Assembly: GCA_028291515.1 (NCBI GenBank)
Contig: JAQGHU010000064.1
Span: 94,250 to 158,249 of the forward strand
Length of the DNA stretch: 64,000 nucleotides
DNA from: Schlesneria sp.
Lineage (GTDB): Bacteria > Planctomycetota > Planctomycetia > Planctomycetales > Planctomycetaceae
Direction: 5' to 3'
Shown: piece by piece, positions 1-9,700 of the stretch
Layout of the letters: every line of letters begins with the position of its first letter
How positions within the stretch are numbered: position 1 is the first letter of the stretch
The notes under the pieces: model-generated
Told to the model about the DNA's origin: nothing
Seen by the model: the letters and a program-made list of their open reading frames with translations, nothing else
Databases searched by the model: none
Position numbers and translations under genes: made by a program

Positions 1-2
1 CC

Positions 3-230
3 CCAGCGGATCCCGCTGCAGCTCCCCAGAACACCCCCACAACCAATGCCCCCGCGGCCCCGGCGGCTGCATCCGCGGTGAGTTCAATGTCCCCGGCATC
101 CGATTGTTCCCACAAAATGAATAATGAATATTATGATGCAATATTCATTTTAATGGCGAGCCGGTTTCTCGTCAACACGATCACGAATCGCCACCGTCTT
201 CGGGTTGGCGGCATGAGCACGCGGCTTTGA
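3..230 (+). CDS. possible 3' end of an Ala/Pro-rich reading frame, truncated by the window edge
   Basis: One frame is open from the window edge to a TGA at 228-230. Its first 30 or so codons are rich in Ala, Pro and Thr, like a low-complexity linker. The part after position 115 crosses an AT-rich dyad and looks non-coding. No domain is recognisable, and the real end of the gene may be a deletion or insertion junction. It could also be chance open frame. Confidence 0.2.
   Translation, partial: PADPAAAPQNTPTTNAPAAPAAASAVSSMSPASDCSHKMNNEYYDAIFILMASRFLVNTITNRHRLRVGGMSTRL
114..151. repeat. AT-rich nested dyad
   Basis: Outer 9-base arms AAAATGAAT (114-122) and ATTCATTTT (143-151) enclose inner 7-base arms GAATATT (126-132) and AATATTC (140-146). 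The stretch is markedly AT-rich compared with its surroundings. It could be a hairpin or a regulator site; nothing identifies which. Confidence 0.4.
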
Positions 231-282
231 GACCATGGGTCCGACATCTTCGACTGCCTCGCAGCCTTCTTTGCGCTAAAGC

Positions 283-495
283 CTACGCGTTACTGGGCTC
301 GTCGCACGAAGCGGGCGGAGCTGAGGTGCAAGGACCGCCGTCGTCTTCCCATCGCATTATGTCTAGTTCCAGTGCGACGTTCGCGTCGGCTACCACTGAC
401 TGCTTGACCTCATCTAATTTCGCTACAGGCGGCAAATCAGATCTCAGAGAATCTAACAGGAGGCTTTTCAAAAATATGGAATCCGCGGTTTTCAT
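283..495 (-). CDS. small hypothetical protein
   Basis: This is a 70-residue frame starting MKTADSIFLKSLLLDSLRSD. The start was chosen because AGAGGA lies about 7 bases upstream of the ATG at 495. An in-frame upstream ATG at 546 lacks such a site. The product is acidic, has no TM segment and matches no family I recognise. It lies in degenerate-looking DNA next to a transposase fragment, and a competing plus-strand frame covers the same bases, so it may not be a gene. Confidence 0.3.
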   Translation of the reverse strand: MKTADSIFLKSLLLDSLRSDLPPVAKLDEVKQSVVADANVALELDIMRWEDDGGPCTSAPPASCDEPSNA

Positions 496-709
496 GACTG
501 TTCCTCTTAAAACAACTTTTGACACATGGCTAACAGATCCGGCCAAATTGGCTCGAATGGCAGCTTATGTTAAGGCAATTGACATTTCGCGAACTCGTGC
601 TGTGATCGCAACGCCAATGTTTGCAAGAAGATGTGTTGTTTCCTGAGATGTATGGAAATTGATCCAGAGGAGCGATTATCCTCAGTGGATCTAATTCGGC
701 ATCACCTCA

Positions 710-1090
710 GTGAGCAACAGAACGGTAAATGAAGAAGTTTGCTATGCGAAGGTAGTGGCAGTCCTGCATGGCCGGCACTCAAAATGGCTACCTAAGTCGG
801 ATCCTGTACGTCTTCACGTCGATCCACCTTGCCCTCGATGTGCACATGGCAAAGGTTACCGCGTCAAGCGCAGGCAGACGTCTGTCGACTTCCGGTGCGC
901 GCTCTGTCGAAGCTATTTTAACGGATGGACGGGAACTGCCTTGCAAGGGACGCACCGTTCACCATCGCAAGCTTTGATCCTAATTTGCGGAATCGCGATG
1001 CGAACGCCCACTTTGCAACTCGCTGCACTACTGGGCGCGAACCGGTCTTGGTTGATTTCGGTGCGCCGACGACTGGAGCGGGCAGATTGA
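710..1090 (+). CDS. IS1595-like transposase N-terminal zinc-ribbon fragment
   Basis: This 126-residue frame starts at GTG; a stop at 692 rules out a longer N-terminus in this frame. It contains a zinc ribbon of two CxxC pairs (CPRC near residue 41 and CALC near residue 63). A TGTALQGTHRSPSQ segment and a short helical helix-turn-helix-like part follow. This order matches the N-terminal region of IS1595-type transposases in planctomycetes (established knowledge). The DDE-type catalytic domain is absent. The stop at 1088 is followed directly by an in-frame ATG at 1091 and 37 more codons to a TGA at 1202, which suggests decay. The fragment probably marks an old insertion next to the following gene. 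It could instead be a retained small DNA-binding protein. Confidence 0.55.
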   Translation: MSNRTVNEEVCYAKVVAVLHGRHSKWLPKSDPVRLHVDPPCPRCAHGKGYRVKRRQTSVDFRCALCRSYFNGWTGTALQGTHRSPSQALILICGIAMRTPTLQLAALLGANRSWLISVRRRLERAD

Positions 1091-1327
1091 ATGGCTCAAC
1101 TGCGCAATGGACAGTTGCCAGGAATTCGACTACAGGATTTGACCGATGAACTTTCTCTTAAAACAAGAAAGGTGTTATATCATCTGGCGGGACCGCAGTC
1201 GTGAAGTGACCCGGGCTTGAACCAGATTCGACTCGGCAGGAGAGTGCGGCGTATTACGAACTTTTCGTGAGGTTGCGTGTCTCACCATTCGATAGCCGTA
1301 TGACTGTCAGTTCTTGGGCTCTAGCCG

Positions 1328-3190
1328 ATGGATGGGAGCGAAATGAAGTCTCGTACATTGTGGCTTCCGCAGACAGCGCGCGATCCTGTTCCATCAATGC
1401 GCGTAGGCGTATTCATTCCGGTGAGCGCCGTATTCGAAGACTGTGACCCAACGATTGCTGAATTCAAGGCGCAGTTGGCGCTGCTTAGTCGTACCGATGC
1501 ATTGATCTGGTGTGCGAGATTGAATCTCGTCATCACCAACTCCACCCACCACGACCGGTTAGTGCGGCAGAGATTTGCAATTCAGCAAATCTTTGCTGAG
1601 CCTCAGATCAAGAAAATCGCTGATTTCTTTGCAGAGCAAAAGAACCCACAGGAAGCTGCAGTCTTTTTCAGAGCACAATTGCTGGAGCTCATGCAGTGGA
1701 TCGCAGTTTTTTGCAAGGACGCTGCAGATGACGGAGTCACATTTGAAGACTCGAATGTTCGGAACGCATTCGGGAAAGCGGCACTGATCGCTTCTGAATT
1801 GTGGGGCAGTCGGACTTACACTGGGAAGCTTGAGGTCGATTCGTCGCTCGAAGATATCGCCGCACTAAGGAGGCAAAGTCTAGGCGCGACCAGAATTGGA
1901 ACGGAGGCCGCATCCGAAGGAATGGATCCGATGATGGCGATAGGGCGTGGACGGCGATTATTCACGGAACATTTTGCCCTTCGCAATGAAAGGGCCGCCA
2001 TAGAATTTGAACAGCAATCGGGCGTTTCGTTGGAATCGTTCTATGGAATCCTCTCGCTGATCGCCATCTACTACATGGCACGATCTCCCGAGCAAGGTGG
2101 CGTCACTCCCTTGAGCTCAGGACTGTTTCACAGAGATCACCTCGCTACGACAACACAATTGAAAGCGACATCTGCCCGCTACCTTCTTTTTGCCACGCAA
2201 TCTCCGGATGAGTTTGCAGCAGCCTTGCGTGGAGATCCACAAGGAACACGCGGTCTAGCTAGCATCCGTCGCCGCCCTATATTGGCCACATCCGATGGCC
2301 GTTGCATTGTTATGGATCCATTGTTTTTCGCCGAACACGCGGCGGTGGGTCCGCTGTTCACTCTTGTCGGGCATCAGACTTCGTCAAAAGCTCGAAGCCA
2401 GTGCTTCATCGACTTTGGATATGCATTCGAAGGTTATGCTCGCGCCATACTGCGTCGTATGTATCCGACACCAGCGCCACCGCTCATTGACCGACTTTCA
2501 TCTCCTTTCGCTGGGCAATCAACGGCTGGTGACGAGATAGAAATCGCAGATGCTTGCCTCAACGACGCAACAGAGTTGGTTCTATTTGAGATGAAGAGCA
2601 GCTGGATACCTGATGACGCGGCGATGGAATCGAACCCCGAAATCTACGTTGAGACACTGTTGGATAAATTTGCGCGCATCGAAGACTCGTCTGCTTCTCC
2701 AAAAGGTATAGGGCAATTGGTCAGGAGCATTTCAAAGTTGGCGACTGGCAAATGGGTTGCAAAAGATCAGGATTTGTCGAGAGTTCAATTAGTCTACCCC
2801 GTCATGGTAGTCTACGATTCTCGCCTTCAAGCGGCAGCACATACTTGGTTTCTCGCGGAAACATTCCGGAAAGCCCTCGTTCCAGATGAGGTCTATCCCA
2901 ATTTAGACATGCGTAAGGGGAGCATTCGTATTTCTGGGGTCATCGTCCTGTCGATCGATGACCTCGAAGCGCTTGAAACGTCCATTGAGGGCTTCTCCTT
3001 AATAGATCTTCTTCGAAGCTACTCAGAGGCGTCCCCCGATCGCCTCTGTTGCATGCACACCTATCTCGCAAGCTCGAAGTTCGGAAAGCGACTCTTCGCC
3101 AACCGAGACCTTGCAGGAAGTGTTCTGGAGGCGCTCGATACGGCGGGGGCGTTCTTGGGAATTGAACGAATCGACGATTCTGAGGTCTAA
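1328..3190 (+). CDS. stand-alone PD-(D/E)XK nuclease-like protein of unknown family
   Basis: This is a 620-residue protein. An in-frame TAG at 1322-1324 fixes 1328 as the earliest start. A second ATG at 1343 has GGGAG 4 bases before it and is an equally good start. The N-terminal 370 residues are mostly helical and unrecognised. Around residues 370-380 is a FGYAFEGYARAIL helix with a Glu. It is followed by GDEIEIAD (D402 to D408) and ELVLFEMKSSW (E421, K423). This order of Glu helix, Asp strand and E-x-K strand is the signature of PD-(D/E)XK nucleases. No helicase, methyltransferase or ATPase partner lies beside it. Its position next to an IS1595 fragment suggests a transferred gene, possibly for defence or DNA repair. 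That role is inference; the nuclease fold is a motif-level call. Confidence 0.6.
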   Translation: MDGSEMKSRTLWLPQTARDPVPSMRVGVFIPVSAVFEDCDPTIAEFKAQLALLSRTDALIWCARLNLVITNSTHHDRLVRQRFAIQQIFAEPQIKKIADFFAEQKNPQEAAVFFRAQLLELMQWIAVFCKDAADDGVTFEDSNVRNAFGKAALIASELWGSRTYTGKLEVDSSLEDIAALRRQSLGATRIGTEAASEGMDPMMAIGRGRRLFTEHFALRNERAAIEFEQQSGVSLESFYGILSLIAIYYMARSPEQGGVTPLSSGLFHRDHLATTTQLKATSARYLLFATQSPDEFAAALRGDPQGTRGLASIRRRPILATSDGRCIVMDPLFFAEHAAVGPLFTLVGHQTSSKARSQCFIDFGYAFEGYARAILRRMYPTPAPPLIDRLSSPFAGQSTAGDEIEIADACLNDATELVLFEMKSSWIPDDAAMESNPEIYVETLLDKFARIEDSSASPKGIGQLVRSISKLATGKWVAKDQDLSRVQLVYPVMVVYDSRLQAAAHTWFLAETFRKALVPDEVYPNLDMRKGSIRISGVIVLSIDDLEALETSIEGFSLIDLLRSYSEASPDRLCCMHTYLASSKFGKRLFANRDLAGSVLEALDTAGAFLGIERIDDSEV

Positions 3191-3342
3191 TTTGCGTTAG
3201 CGGATGGCCGGCGCATTGTCTCAATTCGACGAAGTAGGCACATTTTTCCATTGAACAATGATCTGTTTACGTCCTATATCGTTTTAGGGGGAGTAGAGAC
3301 GGGTCGTTCTCTTATCTCTTCATCTCCCGCCCGGAGAACCTC

Positions 3343-4515
3343 GTGGCCAAATCGAGAATACCGAAGCCGCCGAAGGTGCTGGGGCTGGGGTGCGCGGCTT
3401 TGTTTGCGATTCCGTTTGCCGCGGTTGGGGTGTTTATGGGTTGGATGGTGGTTGCCACTCTGGCCGAACATCGGGCGATGCAGCGCTGGGTGGAAACGCC
3501 CGCTGTGATCACGCGGGCTGATTTGCAGGTGCAGCATGGTGATGGGGCAACCTACAAAACTACTGCGGAATACCAGTACGAATTCGGTGGCCAGAAGCGT
3601 CAGGGGGCGCGTGTTGGCCTGTCGAGTGGCAGCGACAATATCGGCGATTTTCATCAGCGAGTGCATGCCGAGCTGAAAGCTCATCAGACCAACGGTCAGC
3701 CGTTCCGCTGCTTTGTGAATCCCGATCGACCGGACCAATCGATTCTGTATCGTGATCTCCGGTGGGAGATGATCGCTTTCTACGACATCTTCGTGCTGAC
3801 ATTCGGCGGGTTTGGCTGGGCCATGTTCCTGGGCAGTGTGTTCGCCTGGCGAGCGGAACGAAGGCGTGCTGCTCTGGCCGTGGACTATCCCGATCAACCC
3901 TGGCTGTGGCGAGACGACTGGGCCGCTAACGAAATTGAAGCCACCCACAAAAACTGGTTCTCGGTGACGGCGGCGTTCACACTCTTCTGGAACCTGATGA
4001 CGGTCCCGCTCTGGTGGCTGTTGCCGCCACAGATCGCTCGTGGGAACTACACCGCCTTCTGGGCGATGATCCTGCCGGGGATTGGACTGATCCTGATCGT
4101 CGTCTCGATCCGGATGCTGCTGCGTGAGCGAAAATATGGCCGCTGCATCTTCCGCATCACAGTTCCCCAAGGCGTCATCGGCAGCGAACTTTCCGGCGTG
4201 ATCGAAACCAGTCGGCCCGTGGAATGTGATCAGTTCCAGGTCGTGCTGCTCTGCCAGCGGAAGGTGACCAAAGACGAGGACAACAAGACCATCGAAGTCT
4301 GGCGGAGTGAGCAGACCGTGCCCAATCCACAGGCCGCCAGTTGGGGAGACGGCGGCACTTCAATCCCCGTCCAATTCGAAGTCCCCGCCAACAGCCGACC
4401 AACCGGCGAAGTGGACGACGGCACGATCCTGTGGACCCTGCGTACCACGTCAGCAGATTCCTCCGTCCGGTTCAAAGTCGAATTCCATGTCCCGGTCTTC
4501 CGCCCCAGTGTGTGA
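3343..4515 (+). CDS. DUF3592 domain-containing membrane protein
   Basis: This is a 390-residue protein. GTG was chosen as the start because GGAGA lies about 5 bases upstream. A TM helix spans residues 13-38. An extracytoplasmic DUF3592-type region follows, with WVETPAVITRADL, a YEFGGQ strand and FRCFVNPDRPDQSIL, the usual core of that family. Three further TM helices lie near residues 146-170, 211-230 and 237-260. A soluble beta-rich C-terminal domain of about 125 residues completes it. The function of DUF3592 proteins is unknown; they are envelope proteins. The next gene on the same strand is 116 bases away, so no operon is evident. The family call is fairly sure. Confidence 0.75.
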   Translation: MAKSRIPKPPKVLGLGCAALFAIPFAAVGVFMGWMVVATLAEHRAMQRWVETPAVITRADLQVQHGDGATYKTTAEYQYEFGGQKRQGARVGLSSGSDNIGDFHQRVHAELKAHQTNGQPFRCFVNPDRPDQSILYRDLRWEMIAFYDIFVLTFGGFGWAMFLGSVFAWRAERRRAALAVDYPDQPWLWRDDWAANEIEATHKNWFSVTAAFTLFWNLMTVPLWWLLPPQIARGNYTAFWAMILPGIGLILIVVSIRMLLRERKYGRCIFRITVPQGVIGSELSGVIETSRPVECDQFQVVLLCQRKVTKDEDNKTIEVWRSEQTVPNPQAASWGDGGTSIPVQFEVPANSRPTGEVDDGTILWTLRTTSADSSVRFKVEFHVPVFRPSV

Positions 4516-4631
4516 CATCGAATGCGAATGGCAGTGACTGAATCAAAGGTTCCGTCGGAGCACTCCCAGAGGATTTTGCCGTTGCCTCACAGTAGGATGA
4601 GCCCGATCAGGACTCCCTGAAAGGAACTTCC

Positions 4632-5783
4632 ATGCTGGATCGACTCGACCAGATTCCGTGGCACAGTTTGCATCATGCTTACGGCACTGCGGAAGACGTG
4701 CCGGGATTGATTCGGGCTTTGGCGGGATCTGGTGACGAACAGGATCAGGCCCTGGGGGATTTGTTTAGCAACATCTGGCATCAGGGGACGGTCTACGAGG
4801 CGAGCAGCTATGCCGTGCCGTTCCTCGTCGAACTGGCAGTCGAACCGACGATCACTCATCGCGAAGTGATTCTCAGCCTGATCGCGTCGCTGGCCGAGGG
4901 GAATTCTTATCTACAGGTTCACGCGCAACCCGGCCACAAGATCAGCGACTACTTTCGGCAGCAGCCCGACTTCGAAGCGAAGCTGGCGGCCGAACTTGAA
5001 CATGTTCGTCGAGCTCATCAGGCCGTCCTGGAACATTGCGACCTGATCTGCACTCTGTTTCAGGACAACATGCCGCTGGTCCGCGTGGGGGCCGGGTATA
5101 TCATGAGTCGGTTTCCAGAGCAGCTTGCCAGGTTCGGCCCCGTCATCCGGCAAGCAATCCAAACTGAACAGCGTTCACTCGTTCAAAGCGCGCTGATCTT
5201 GTGTCTCGGCGCCTTGCGAGACAGTTCGCCCGAAACGATCGCCCTCATGGATCGCGCCGTCCATTATACGACCAACCCGCGTCAGGCATTTGCGGCAGCA
5301 CTCGCCTTGTACCGAATCCAAGGTGAATACTATCCCGCTGCCGTCCCGCTCTATCGTCAGTTAGCGGCAGCCAAGTGGGCCGCCGAGTCTTTCCTGGGTG
5401 AGATTCCTTGGGATATCGAATCCGGGGTTCAGATCCAAACGATCGCGACGGAACTGGAGCCGGACCCCGTCGGCGCGACTCAAACACTGCTCACGCTGCT
5501 AAAGCAATCTGAAGCAGACAACGATCCCTGCACCGCGATCGTGCATGATCTGCTGGAACTCAATTTCCCCGAAGGGAAGTGGCGAAAGTACAAGCGATTG
5601 ACCGCCACCCAGACGGAAATCCTGCGCCGCCTGGTTGAATCCCATCAAGCCTGGCAGAACCCCAAGCGGCTCTGGTTCCTGGTCCCCAACGGCGCAAAAA
5701 AGTTGTCGGACATCACCGCCGACGATCTTCAAGCCGTGCGAAACGAGATGCGAGCCGTGATCCTGGCAAGTTCCCGCGAGTGA
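4632..5783 (+). CDS. HEAT-repeat domain protein
   Basis: This is a 383-residue soluble protein. AAGGA lies 6 bases before the ATG. The N-terminus (DQIPWHSLHHAYGTAEDVP, then DLFSNIWHQGTVYEAS and AVPFLVELA) is typical of a widespread bacterial HEAT-repeat family known from actinomycetes and planctomycetes, in which helical repeats act as a protein-binding scaffold. Repeats continue to about residue 270, followed by a helical C-terminus. No signal peptide or TM segment is present, so it is cytoplasmic. Some relatives sit near polymorphic toxin genes, but no toxin is visible here. The partner is unknown. Confidence 0.7.
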   Translation: MLDRLDQIPWHSLHHAYGTAEDVPGLIRALAGSGDEQDQALGDLFSNIWHQGTVYEASSYAVPFLVELAVEPTITHREVILSLIASLAEGNSYLQVHAQPGHKISDYFRQQPDFEAKLAAELEHVRRAHQAVLEHCDLICTLFQDNMPLVRVGAGYIMSRFPEQLARFGPVIRQAIQTEQRSLVQSALILCLGALRDSSPETIALMDRAVHYTTNPRQAFAAALALYRIQGEYYPAAVPLYRQLAAAKWAAESFLGEIPWDIESGVQIQTIATELEPDPVGATQTLLTLLKQSEADNDPCTAIVHDLLELNFPEGKWRKYKRLTATQTEILRRLVESHQAWQNPKRLWFLVPNGAKKLSDITADDLQAVRNEMRAVILASSRE

Positions 5784-5936
5784 ATGGCGCAGCAAACTTT
5801 CAGGAGCAGTTTGTGATGACCTGTGCCACTGATCTCGCGAGGTGGAGCCATTCGCTTAAATGCGTGTACGGAATTTCCGGCTCGAAATGCGCTTGCAATC
5901 CTTAAACTCTCAGACTTCTCATTCGTCTGCCTAACT

Positions 5937-5993
5937 AGACATTTGTCTGTTGACTCGCCGCGATCTTGCGATTATCGTCTAATTAACTAGACG
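5937..5993 (+). promoter_or_regulatory. BlaI-type operator pair and promoter
   Basis: Two dyads built on GTCT/AGAC lie in front of the BlaI-like gene. One is AGACATTTGTCT at 5937-5948. The other is CGTCTA (5976-5981), six bases, TAGACG (5988-5993). Between them is a -35-like TTGACT at 5950-5955 and, after 17 bases, a -10-like TATCGT at 5973-5978. The second dyad overlaps the -10 box, so a bound dimer would block initiation. A third partial box, GTCTGCCTAACTAGAC, lies just upstream at 5925-5940. Autorepression by the BlaI-like protein is inferred from BlaI/MecI practice. Confidence 0.65.
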
Positions 5994-6017
5994 AGTGGTC
6001 CCTGCGGGAGCAAGCTG

Positions 6018-6407
6018 ATGGCCAGGCCGGCTTCGAAGTATCCGACGGAACTGGAACTGCAGATTCTGAAAGTGCTGTGGCAGCAGTCGCCGCTGCTCGC
6101 TCGCGACGTGCAGGCGTCGCTGGCCACCGACGGGCGGGATCTGGCGAAGACGTCGATTATTACCACGCTCAATACGATGGTGACCAAGAAATACCTGGCG
6201 CGAGCCAAGCAGGGGAACATGTATTTGTTCAGCCCCCGGATCACCGAAAGCGAAGTCGGTGATCGCGTCATGGGAGACGTCGTCGACCGCGTGTTCGATG
6301 GCTCGACGTCGGCTGTGCTGCTGAAGCTGTTTGATGTCAAAGACGTCGACGCGGACGAACTGAAAGAGTTGCGTCGCATCATCGATCGAAAATTGAAAGA
6401 GACTTGA
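6018..6407 (+). CDS. BlaI/MecI family transcriptional repressor
   Basis: This is a 129-residue winged-helix repressor, the usual family length. GGGAG lies 7 bases before the ATG. Residues 8-75 (ELEILQILKVLW-like start, TTLNTMVTKKYLARAKQGN) form the winged helix with the recognition helix. The C-terminal part (VVDRVFDGSTSAVLLKLF and the following helices) is the dimerisation and cleavage domain. In this family an M56 membrane protease cleaves or inactivates the repressor upon signal. Such a protease is encoded just downstream, making a two-gene sensor-repressor unit. No beta-lactamase is nearby, so the signal and regulon are unlikely to be classical resistance. It probably controls its own promoter through the dyads upstream. 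Confidence 0.85.
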   Translation: MARPASKYPTELELQILKVLWQQSPLLARDVQASLATDGRDLAKTSIITTLNTMVTKKYLARAKQGNMYLFSPRITESEVGDRVMGDVVDRVFDGSTSAVLLKLFDVKDVDADELKELRRIIDRKLKET

Positions 6408-6512
6408 ATAACACTGACTACCGGGTGCCACGAACTTGGCGTCTTCGGCATGGCCGTGTCTTGTGCCAGATAAACTCGGGCTTGTCGAGGACTCGAACAT
6501 GGGCTTCGCCTC

Positions 6513-6625
6513 TCTCTGTTTCCTCTGTGCCTCTGTGTTTCAAAACTCTTCTTTGCACTACCGCGATTGCTTGCGGAAAAAGACGAAAGCATTTTTGAAA
6601 CACAGAGGCACAGAGGGAACAGAGA
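6513..6625. repeat. long inverted repeat of the CACAGAGGCACAGAGG type
   Basis: Two 33-base arms (6513-6545 and 6593-6625) are complementary with one mismatch, around a 47-base loop. They lie in the 333-base gap between the BlaI-like and BlaR1-like genes. The same core recurs as a single arm at 17151-17170 and as a second hairpin at 45755-45861, so this is a dispersed element. The rest of the gap shows nothing else clear. Any transcript running through the gap would fold here. Confidence 0.75.
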
Positions 6626-6740
6626 TTGAAGAGGCTTGTCATGACTCAAAACATCAACTTGTGAACTCCACTGCGTCGCTCACATCCGTCCTGCAACATT
6701 CATTTCAAGATCAACAGATCAATCTCTCGGAACGATCGCC

Positions 6741-9700
6741 ATGAATACGCTGTCGTGGATTGTTGATGGTTCGTTTTCGACAAGGCTGACACTCGCGTTG
6801 TTGCACTTTCTGTGGCAGGGGTGTGCAGGCGGTTTGGTCGTCATCGTCGGCGGATGGCTGCTGCGCGATGCGGCTGCTCGATCTCGATACTTATTGAACG
6901 TGGCAACGATGCTGTTGATGTCGGCGTGCTTGCCAGTGACATTCCTGCTTCTCGACGCTCCCGACTCAGGGACTGAGCGCGCTGTCATTGCTCAGAGTCG
7001 CGAGTCACCCGCATTCGATACGAAGAGACCCGAACCGACCAAGGAACAAGCTCTTCCGGCCGGCTCTGATGTTGTGGGTTCAGACGAACCCTCCGTCGCA
7101 CCAGATGTGACGACGCCCCCTCGCCCGAAGCCTGTAGAAGTCGCCTCAAACCCTGTACCTCAGGCGACGCAGTTCCCTTCGCTCTCATCAATGCTCAGCG
7201 CGAGCACATTTGCGACGCTCGCGCGTTGGGTCGCCGTGTTGTACCTGACGGGTGTCACGCTGATTCTCGGACGATTGCTGCGAGGTGTCTGGGGTGGCGA
7301 TCGGCTGCGGAAGATGGCCACCCCAATCAAGGATGCCGAGTTGCTGCAGATGGTGCGCCAGCAAGCTCATCGACTCGGACTCAAGGTTGTGCCGACGATC
7401 GCGTGGTGCGAACAGATTTCCATTCCGGTCGTGGTCGGAATTATCACGCCGATGATTCTGTTGCCGATGGCCGTCGCCAGCGGTCTGACTCCCAGCCAAT
7501 TGCAAGCTCTGCTGCTGCACGAACTGTCACACATCCATCGCTTCGACCCGATCGTCAATCTGCTGCAACGGATCGTCGAAGCCGCGTTGTTCTTTCATCC
7601 TCTGGTCTGGTTCGTCAGTCGGCGCATCAGTATCGAACGAGAATTGGCGGCCGACGACATGGTCCTGGCGGCAGGTTGGGATCGTCCACTCTATGCCGAT
7701 GCCCTGGTTCGAGTCGCTGAGCTCGCATCGAGCATTTCCGGTTCCGACACAGCGCGCCGAGCCACAGTCCTGGGAGCGTCTGGAACGAATCCCTCAGAAT
7801 TCAAAGCACGAGTCCTTCGACTCTTGGGTGAAGCGCCACCACCAAAATTAGACCTCACCCGTGTCGGCATCGCCGTGACGCTACTGCTGCTCGTCGTGGG
7901 GGGAACAATTGCGTGGTCGCAATCCAACAAGCCTGAACAAACTGCCGCGCCCAGCAAACCGGCTGAGGACAATGCCGAGACTGCGAAGCCACTCGAAGAT
8001 GAGATCGTGATTACCGGACGCGTCACCGATATGCGGGGCGACCCCATTGCGAAGGCGCTGGTTGTCTATACGCTGGGCTATGACCCTAGCACGGCGAAAC
8101 CTCATACTTTGAAGGACGAAACAGATCGGAATGGGGCATTTCGGTTGGCCATCAAGAAGTCGGACATTCCAACAGGCTTGAAACTCGGACCGATGGGGAC
8201 TGTCTGGGCGTGGTCGAAGGGGTACGCCATCGGTGCCGCTTGCTTCGACGGCTCGGTGGATCTCAAGGCCGGAGCTCAGGGCAAGCCGGTCTCAATCCAA
8301 CTGCCCAACTCATCGCAATCAGTCTTCGTTGTGAAAACGGAAACAGGAGCACCACTGGCCGGCGCGACAGTCATTCCCAAGCTGGTTCGCGTCCCCAACG
8401 GCACTGATCCAATCGACGGATACTTTGGACTCTACGATCGATTGCCAGATGTACTCCTGGACAATGCCAGGCGAGTCACGGATGCCACGGGGCGTGTCGT
8501 GATTGACATCGTTCCTCGTTCGCGATTCCACGAATTGGAAGTGCACTCGAAATCTCATGGGACACAATCCATGCGGTTGACGGCATCAACAGCCGAGGAA
8601 ATATTACCCATGCGTGCCGTGAGCAGTGTAAGCGGCCAACTGGTCGACGGTCCCATCGAATGGATGCGAGGTGTTCGACTGTATCTTGTGACATCGGAGC
8701 GAGAGACGGAAGGGCAAGCTGAGGTCGTCACCGATCAGAACGGTTCCTTCCATATTCCGGCTCTTGCCACAGGTACTTTGCGAATTAGCGCCCATCGCGA
8801 TCCTCAACAACCATGGAGATTGGTCTTTGGCGACCAAATGCGAATTGCACCCGGTGGCGAGATCGATCTGACCCTCCGTGTCGCTAAAGGGATTCCGGTG
8901 ACGGGTCGACTCGTCATTCAAGGGGGCGGCGAACCAGTCTCCCAGGCCAGTATCTCCGTCAACTCAGGTAGTCTCGCCAACTCTAATACCTGTACTACCG
9001 ACGAACGAGGCGAATTTCAAACGTTTGTCGTTCCAGGAGACAAGGCCGACATCCAAGTCATCAACCTGTCTACACATCCAGGACTGACCTATCCGCCACG
9101 AGTGCACTCCAGGTTCACGATCCCGAAAGATGTCGACTCGTTCCGCATCCCCGATATTGAAATCCCAAAAGCAAAAGCATGGACTGGTCGACTGATTGAC
9201 CAGTCAGGTCAGCCGATTGCTGGCAAGTACGTTCAGGCGTTCGATCGCGCGACGCTGCAGGAATCTCCAGACCGCATCTACAATCAAGAACGCCTCATCC
9301 ACCCAGTCCGCACCGACGCAGATGGAGCATTCAAACTCGTCCTTCGCGACGATCAAATCCCCAACCGCTGGTCGGCACTGATCAAGTGGGACAAGGAGCC
9401 GGGCAATGCCGAAGATTCTCTGCCAGCCGAGATCGACTCAGTAGATCCGTTGGTTCTTCGCGTCAAACTACCAGACGTCACGACCACGTTCAAAAAACCA
9501 CCACTCTTGCTACCGGATCATTGGATCGTCACGGCGGTCGGATTTGACAACGACGGCAAAGAGCTTGTCACCGCTTCCATTCAAAGCTTCACCACGATCC
9601 GGCGCTGGGACCTCGTCAACAATAAGCTGATCAGCGAGATCATGCTCGAAAGCGACAAGCACGGTCGCCCCTTGCGCGGCGAGACGTTGATGCTGTCCGC

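Noticed and set aside
652..732. 26-codon frame before the transposase fragment
   Set aside because: It ends in another phase inside the start of the next frame and shows no RBS, so it is not called a gene.
3274..4170. Minus-strand frame of 298 residues opposite the DUF3592 gene
   Set aside because: The composition is Pro/Arg/Gln-rich with no domain; the plus-strand gene has TM helices and family motifs.
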